In this document: one piece after another, positions 6,111 through 8,053 of the stretch
How the letters are laid out: every line of letters begins with the position of its first letter
Position numbering within the stretch: the first letter of the stretch is position 1
DNA from: Acidimicrobiia bacterium
GTDB lineage: Bacteria > Actinomycetota > Acidimicrobiia > Acidimicrobiales > Hopanoidiivorantaceae
Direction: 5' to 3'
Assembly (NCBI GenBank): GCA_020027305.1
Contig: JAHRAM010000146.1
Location: 1 to 8,053, forward strand
DNA length: 8,053 bases
Notes under the pieces: generated by a model
What the model saw: only the letters and a program-made list of their open reading frames with translations
What the model was told of the DNA's origin: nothing
Database searches by the model: none
Position numbers and translations under genes: made by a program

Positions 6111-7042
6111 TGGAACAAAAACAAATTATAGACGGTCGCTTTATAATCTTACATACTGAACAGACAGGTTCCACCAATTCTGATTTAGTCAATTTTATAA
6201 AAAGTGAGGAATGGGATAAAGAAAAAAAGCAGTTCATTTATGTTCTTGTAGCTGATTACCAGACGCAGGGAAGGGGCAGGCTGGATAGAATTTGGCAAAC
6301 CAAAAGGGGAGAAGCGCTTTTAGTCTCATTATTGATTTGGCACAAGGTGGAATCCCAGCACTCTATAAGCCATCATCATATAAATATGTGCCTTTCTTTA
6401 GGGGCAAGAGAAGCTATTCAAGGCTATTGCCCTGTGAGTGATTGCGTGAAAATAAAGTGGCCCAATGATTTAGTTATTGCCATGGGCGATGAAGAATCCG
6501 TTGATTATAAAAAAATAGGGGGCATTTTGGGAGAATCATTTAATGGGGAAGCACTTGTTCTGGGTTTAGGGGTAAATTTAGAAACGCCTGAACTCAAAGA
6601 TGATCACAAAGAAAAAAAGAAAGGCAGTGAAAAAGGGAAAGACAATGTAAAAGGGATTGCACCAGTTGGGATTTCTCAACTACAGAATAAAAAAGATAAG
6701 ATGCCAGACAGGTGGGAATTGCTTGAAGAGATATTAAAAAGTTTTTCAAGTAGGTATGACAAACTTATTTCTAGCAACTCTAAGGCTAAAAGTAATAGTT
6801 CGAAAGGTTTGCTCAATGAAACGAGCAGAGAATTTAATAATCAAGCTACAAGCGAAATTAAAGATGAAATTGAAAAGCATTTAGCGTATCTAAACACACA
6901 AGTTGATGTTCTATTGCCAAACGACAAACATTTGAGTGGAACAATTTCTGGTATTGATAGGGGGGGTCGCTTACTCCTCCAAACCAAGGATTCGATTGTT
7001 GAAATAGAAACAGGAGATATTTTAAAGTTGAGAGGTCAATAA
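6110..7042 (+). CDS. birA: Biotin-[acetyl-CoA carboxylase] ligase (class I, no repressor domain)
   Basis: This cytosolic enzyme activates biotin with ATP to biotinyl-AMP and attaches it to the carrier-domain lysine of acyl-CoA carboxylase, here encoded by the divergent neighbour 29 bp away. Motifs in 310 residues: HTEQTGSTNSD (15-25), ADYQTQGRGRLDRIW (48-62) with the biotinyl-AMP-binding GRGR, VKIKWPNDLV (113-122), KKIGGILGE (134-142; K135 matches the biotin-contacting Lys), LGLGVNLE (151-158), and a C-terminal SH3-like domain (about 263-310). There is no N-terminal helix-turn-helix, so it is not a bio-operon repressor. It is longer than the 250-270 residues usual for this class because of two polar insertions: a Lys-rich stretch (about 163-181) and a Ser/Asn/Lys-rich stretch (about 221-247). 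The ATG at 6110 is the only start that keeps the TGSTN region at its usual position. The stop TAA (7040-7042) touches the next ORF's ribosome site. Confidence 0.93.
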   Translation: MEQKQIIDGRFIILHTEQTGSTNSDLVNFIKSEEWDKEKKQFIYVLVADYQTQGRGRLDRIWQTKRGEALLVSLLIWHKVESQHSISHHHINMCLSLGAREAIQGYCPVSDCVKIKWPNDLVIAMGDEESVDYKKIGGILGESFNGEALVLGLGVNLETPELKDDHKEKKKGSEKGKDNVKGIAPVGISQLQNKKDKMPDRWELLEEILKSFSSRYDKLISSNSKAKSNSSKGLLNETSREFNNQATSEIKDEIEKHLAYLNTQVDVLLPNDKHLSGTISGIDRGGRLLLQTKDSIVEIETGDILKLRGQ

Positions 7043-7046
7043 GGAG
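7042..7046 (+). promoter_or_regulatory. Shine-Dalgarno (AGGAG) for the small ORF at 7053
   Basis: AGGAG lies 6 nt before the ATG at 7053 and overlaps the last base of the birA stop codon. It is the only strong, well-placed ribosome site I see before any gene start in the window, and it suggests translation coupled to birA. Confidence 0.55.
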
Positions 7047-7052
7047 AGCTCA

Positions 7053-7157
7053 ATGAGTGAGGTAGCTCAGAAGTTAATTGGGCCTAAATTTTTTGATAGG
7101 CAAGTTTTTGGTTATACAAATTTTCGATTAGGTGAAATTTCGATGTTTAATAGCTAA
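7053..7157 (+). CDS. Small ORF (34 aa) downstream of birA, unknown function
   Basis: The ATG lies 10 nt after the birA stop, behind a strong AGGAG at 6-nt spacing, which is what makes the ORF credible. The predicted peptide begins MSEVAQKLIGPKFF and ends EISMFNS. It has mixed charge, several aromatics, no membrane segment, no cysteines and no motif I recognise. The TAA stop (7155-7157) forms the first three bases of the TAAACT element proposed for the next gene. It could be a small protein co-translated with biotin-protein ligase, a leader peptide, or the residue of a longer lost gene. An accessory subunit of the carboxylase is conceivable from context, but the sequence does not resemble the AccE epsilon subunits I know. 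Confidence 0.4.
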   Translation: MSEVAQKLIGPKFFDRQVFGYTNFRLGEISMFNS

Positions 7158-7160
7158 ACT
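7155..7160 (+). promoter_or_regulatory. Putative -10 element (TAAACT), leaderless spacing
   Basis: TAAACT ends 7 nt before the ATG at 7168, matching the geometry seen before the genes at 738, 1962 and 2980. This favours ATG 7168 over the in-frame GTG at 7132. The hexamer shares TAA with the stop codon of the small ORF. Confidence 0.45.
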
Positions 7161-7167
7161 TATATTG

Positions 7168-8007
7168 ATGGCTAAAAAATCTTCTGAAACCAACTCGGCG
7201 GCATCATCTGCTGCTAGAGATATTGCCCGTGTTGCCCAAACTGGTAAAGAGAGCAAGTCTGGCACAAAAAAGCGGAGCGTCATATTTTCATTTTCTTCGC
7301 TGGTGGTTGTCATTATTATTTTGGGAATATTTTTCGTAGGGTTGGCTAGGGCTACCAGAGACGTTTCGCCAGTACCTCGTCAAAACGAAGATCATTGGCA
7401 CGCAGCTTATTCTGTTTGGGATTGTGTGTCCCAAAGCTTTTTGCCACACTTTAATGTAAGCTTACCAGATGCAGATTCTCGTGGTATCCACTCTCACGAT
7501 GATAGCGTTATTCACATCCATCCTCATCTTTCCAGTGCTTCAGGCAAGAATGCCAAACTGGAAGTATTTCTAAGTGGAATGGGTGCAGAGGTAACCAAAG
7601 AAGCAATTGTGATGCCTGCTACCATTCCCTCCAATGCATTTCCGCTTGGATACAATTTTCAATCGCCCCCCTACCGTCTTGAAGCAGGGGTTGAATGTGA
7701 CGGGGAACCTGCAATTATCACTATTAGAAGGTGGCGAGACATTAACAACCTGAGTCGTGACCCGATAATTTATGATGAGAATTTTGACGACATTCGCTTC
7801 TTAGGCACGGGTGAAGTTTTTGTGATTGCAAGAGCTCCAAGAGGGTTTGATGTGCCAACGCCACCAGACCAAGTTATTCAAAATACACACAATGTCACAC
7901 CAGACCTAGCATTCCGCCCACAATTAAATGAAGATGGTTCAATCCCAACCACGACAACCACCACCGCTGCTCTAGACCCTCCAATTGCTGGAGGCGAACC
8001 ACAATAA
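7168..8007 (+). CDS. Membrane-anchored His-rich extracellular protein, unknown function
   Basis: The protein has 279 residues from the ATG at 7168. A polar, Lys/Ser/Ala-rich N-terminus (1-36, cytoplasmic by the positive-inside rule, with KKR at 34-36) precedes one hydrophobic helix (about 38-60). The rest should be outside the cell. The extracellular part opens with EDHWHAAYSVWDC (74-86) and continues with a His cluster, GIHSHDDSVIHIHPH (H108, H110, H116, H118, H120); HWH (76-78) plus this cluster could bind a metal. Two cysteines, C86 and C177, could form a disulfide. The C-terminus is Pro/Thr-rich with six Thr in a row (7948-7965). I recall similar HWHAAY/HIHP proteins annotated as hypothetical in Acidimicrobiia, from memory only. 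An in-frame GTG at 7132 would add 12 residues and overlap the small ORF; the TAAACT spacing argues for 7168. The metal-binding role is inferred. Confidence 0.85.
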   Translation: MAKKSSETNSAASSAARDIARVAQTGKESKSGTKKRSVIFSFSSLVVVIIILGIFFVGLARATRDVSPVPRQNEDHWHAAYSVWDCVSQSFLPHFNVSLPDADSRGIHSHDDSVIHIHPHLSSASGKNAKLEVFLSGMGAEVTKEAIVMPATIPSNAFPLGYNFQSPPYRLEAGVECDGEPAIITIRRWRDINNLSRDPIIYDENFDDIRFLGTGEVFVIARAPRGFDVPTPPDQVIQNTHNVTPDLAFRPQLNEDGSIPTTTTTTAALDPPIAGGEPQ

Positions 8008-8053
8008 GTGTAGCTAGTTATAGTTTTAGTAGTTTAAGTAATTTCAATAGGTA

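Noticed and set aside
6016..6237. Minus-strand ORF of 73 codons upstream of the carboxylase
   Set aside because: It runs antisense to the biotin-protein ligase start and overlaps the carboxylase start in another frame, and the Ser/Cys/Ile-rich translation has no recognisable domain. It is a shadow of the real genes.
7132..7167. GTG at 7132 as the start of the His-rich protein
   Set aside because: It would add 12 hydrophobic residues with no ribosome site or -10 spacing, and would overlap the small ORF. ATG 7168 has a TAAACT element 7 nt upstream and gives a normal polar N-terminus before the membrane anchor.
8008..8053. Possible promoter or start of a further gene at the right edge
   Set aside because: The 46 bp contain TAG/TTA-rich sequence with several weak -10-like hexamers but no start codon with context, so nothing can be supported before the window ends.
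1..8053. CRISPR array, transposon, integrase, toxin-antitoxin or phage-defence system
   Set aside because: There are no direct-repeat arrays, terminal inverted repeats, recombinase motifs or RNA genes on either strand. The sirtuin has no fused or neighbouring partner typical of Sir2-based defence systems and carries intact deacylase motifs.

Overview
The window looks like chromosomal sequence from an AT-rich actinobacterium, and a marine or freshwater Acidimicrobiia-type lineage is my best guess. This rests on family resemblance recalled from memory, not on a search. The sirtuin reads like actinobacterial Sir2 proteins. The flavoprotein has the unusual active-site pattern of mycobacterial LpdA. 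The E1-like enzyme lacks the zinc cysteines, as actinobacterial MoeZ does. Biotin carboxylase and biotin carrier are fused in one polypeptide, as in actinobacterial acyl-CoA carboxylases. The last gene is a membrane-anchored His-rich protein with a Thr-rich tail, of a kind I associate with Acidimicrobiia. TAA ends several intact genes here, so the standard code applies.

Layout, left to right. (1) The 3' part of a Sir2 NAD-dependent deacylase (to 694, +). (2) A rhodanese-MoeB/ThiF fusion gene (738-1892, +) broken by one in-frame TAA at 858-860; the E1 domain downstream is intact. (3) A GDP-mannose 4,6-dehydratase (1962-2933, +). (4) An LpdA-like flavoprotein reductase (2980-4332, +). (5) Converging on it, with only 8 bp between the stop codons, the biotin carboxylase/BCCP alpha subunit of an acyl-CoA carboxylase (4341-6080, -). 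(6) Divergent from that across 29 bp, biotin-protein ligase (6110-7042, +), whose substrate is the carrier domain next door. (7) A 34-codon small ORF with a strong Shine-Dalgarno (7053-7157, +). (8) A membrane-anchored, His-rich extracellular protein of unknown function (7168-8007, +). The last 46 bp hold no gene I can identify.

The clearest functional unit is the carboxylase/ligase pair, enzyme and modifier transcribed from one short shared promoter region. The plus-strand genes at left look like single transcription units: each has a TANNNT -10-like hexamer ending 6-7 nt before its start codon and no Shine-Dalgarno. That spacing fits leaderless mRNAs and helps choose starts.

I see no CRISPR array, transposon, tRNA, rRNA or obvious defence system. 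The items most worth following are the interrupted rhodanese-MoeB gene, the repeated leaderless-promoter geometry, the small ORF whose stop codon lies inside the next gene's -10 element, and the uncharacterised His-rich protein.
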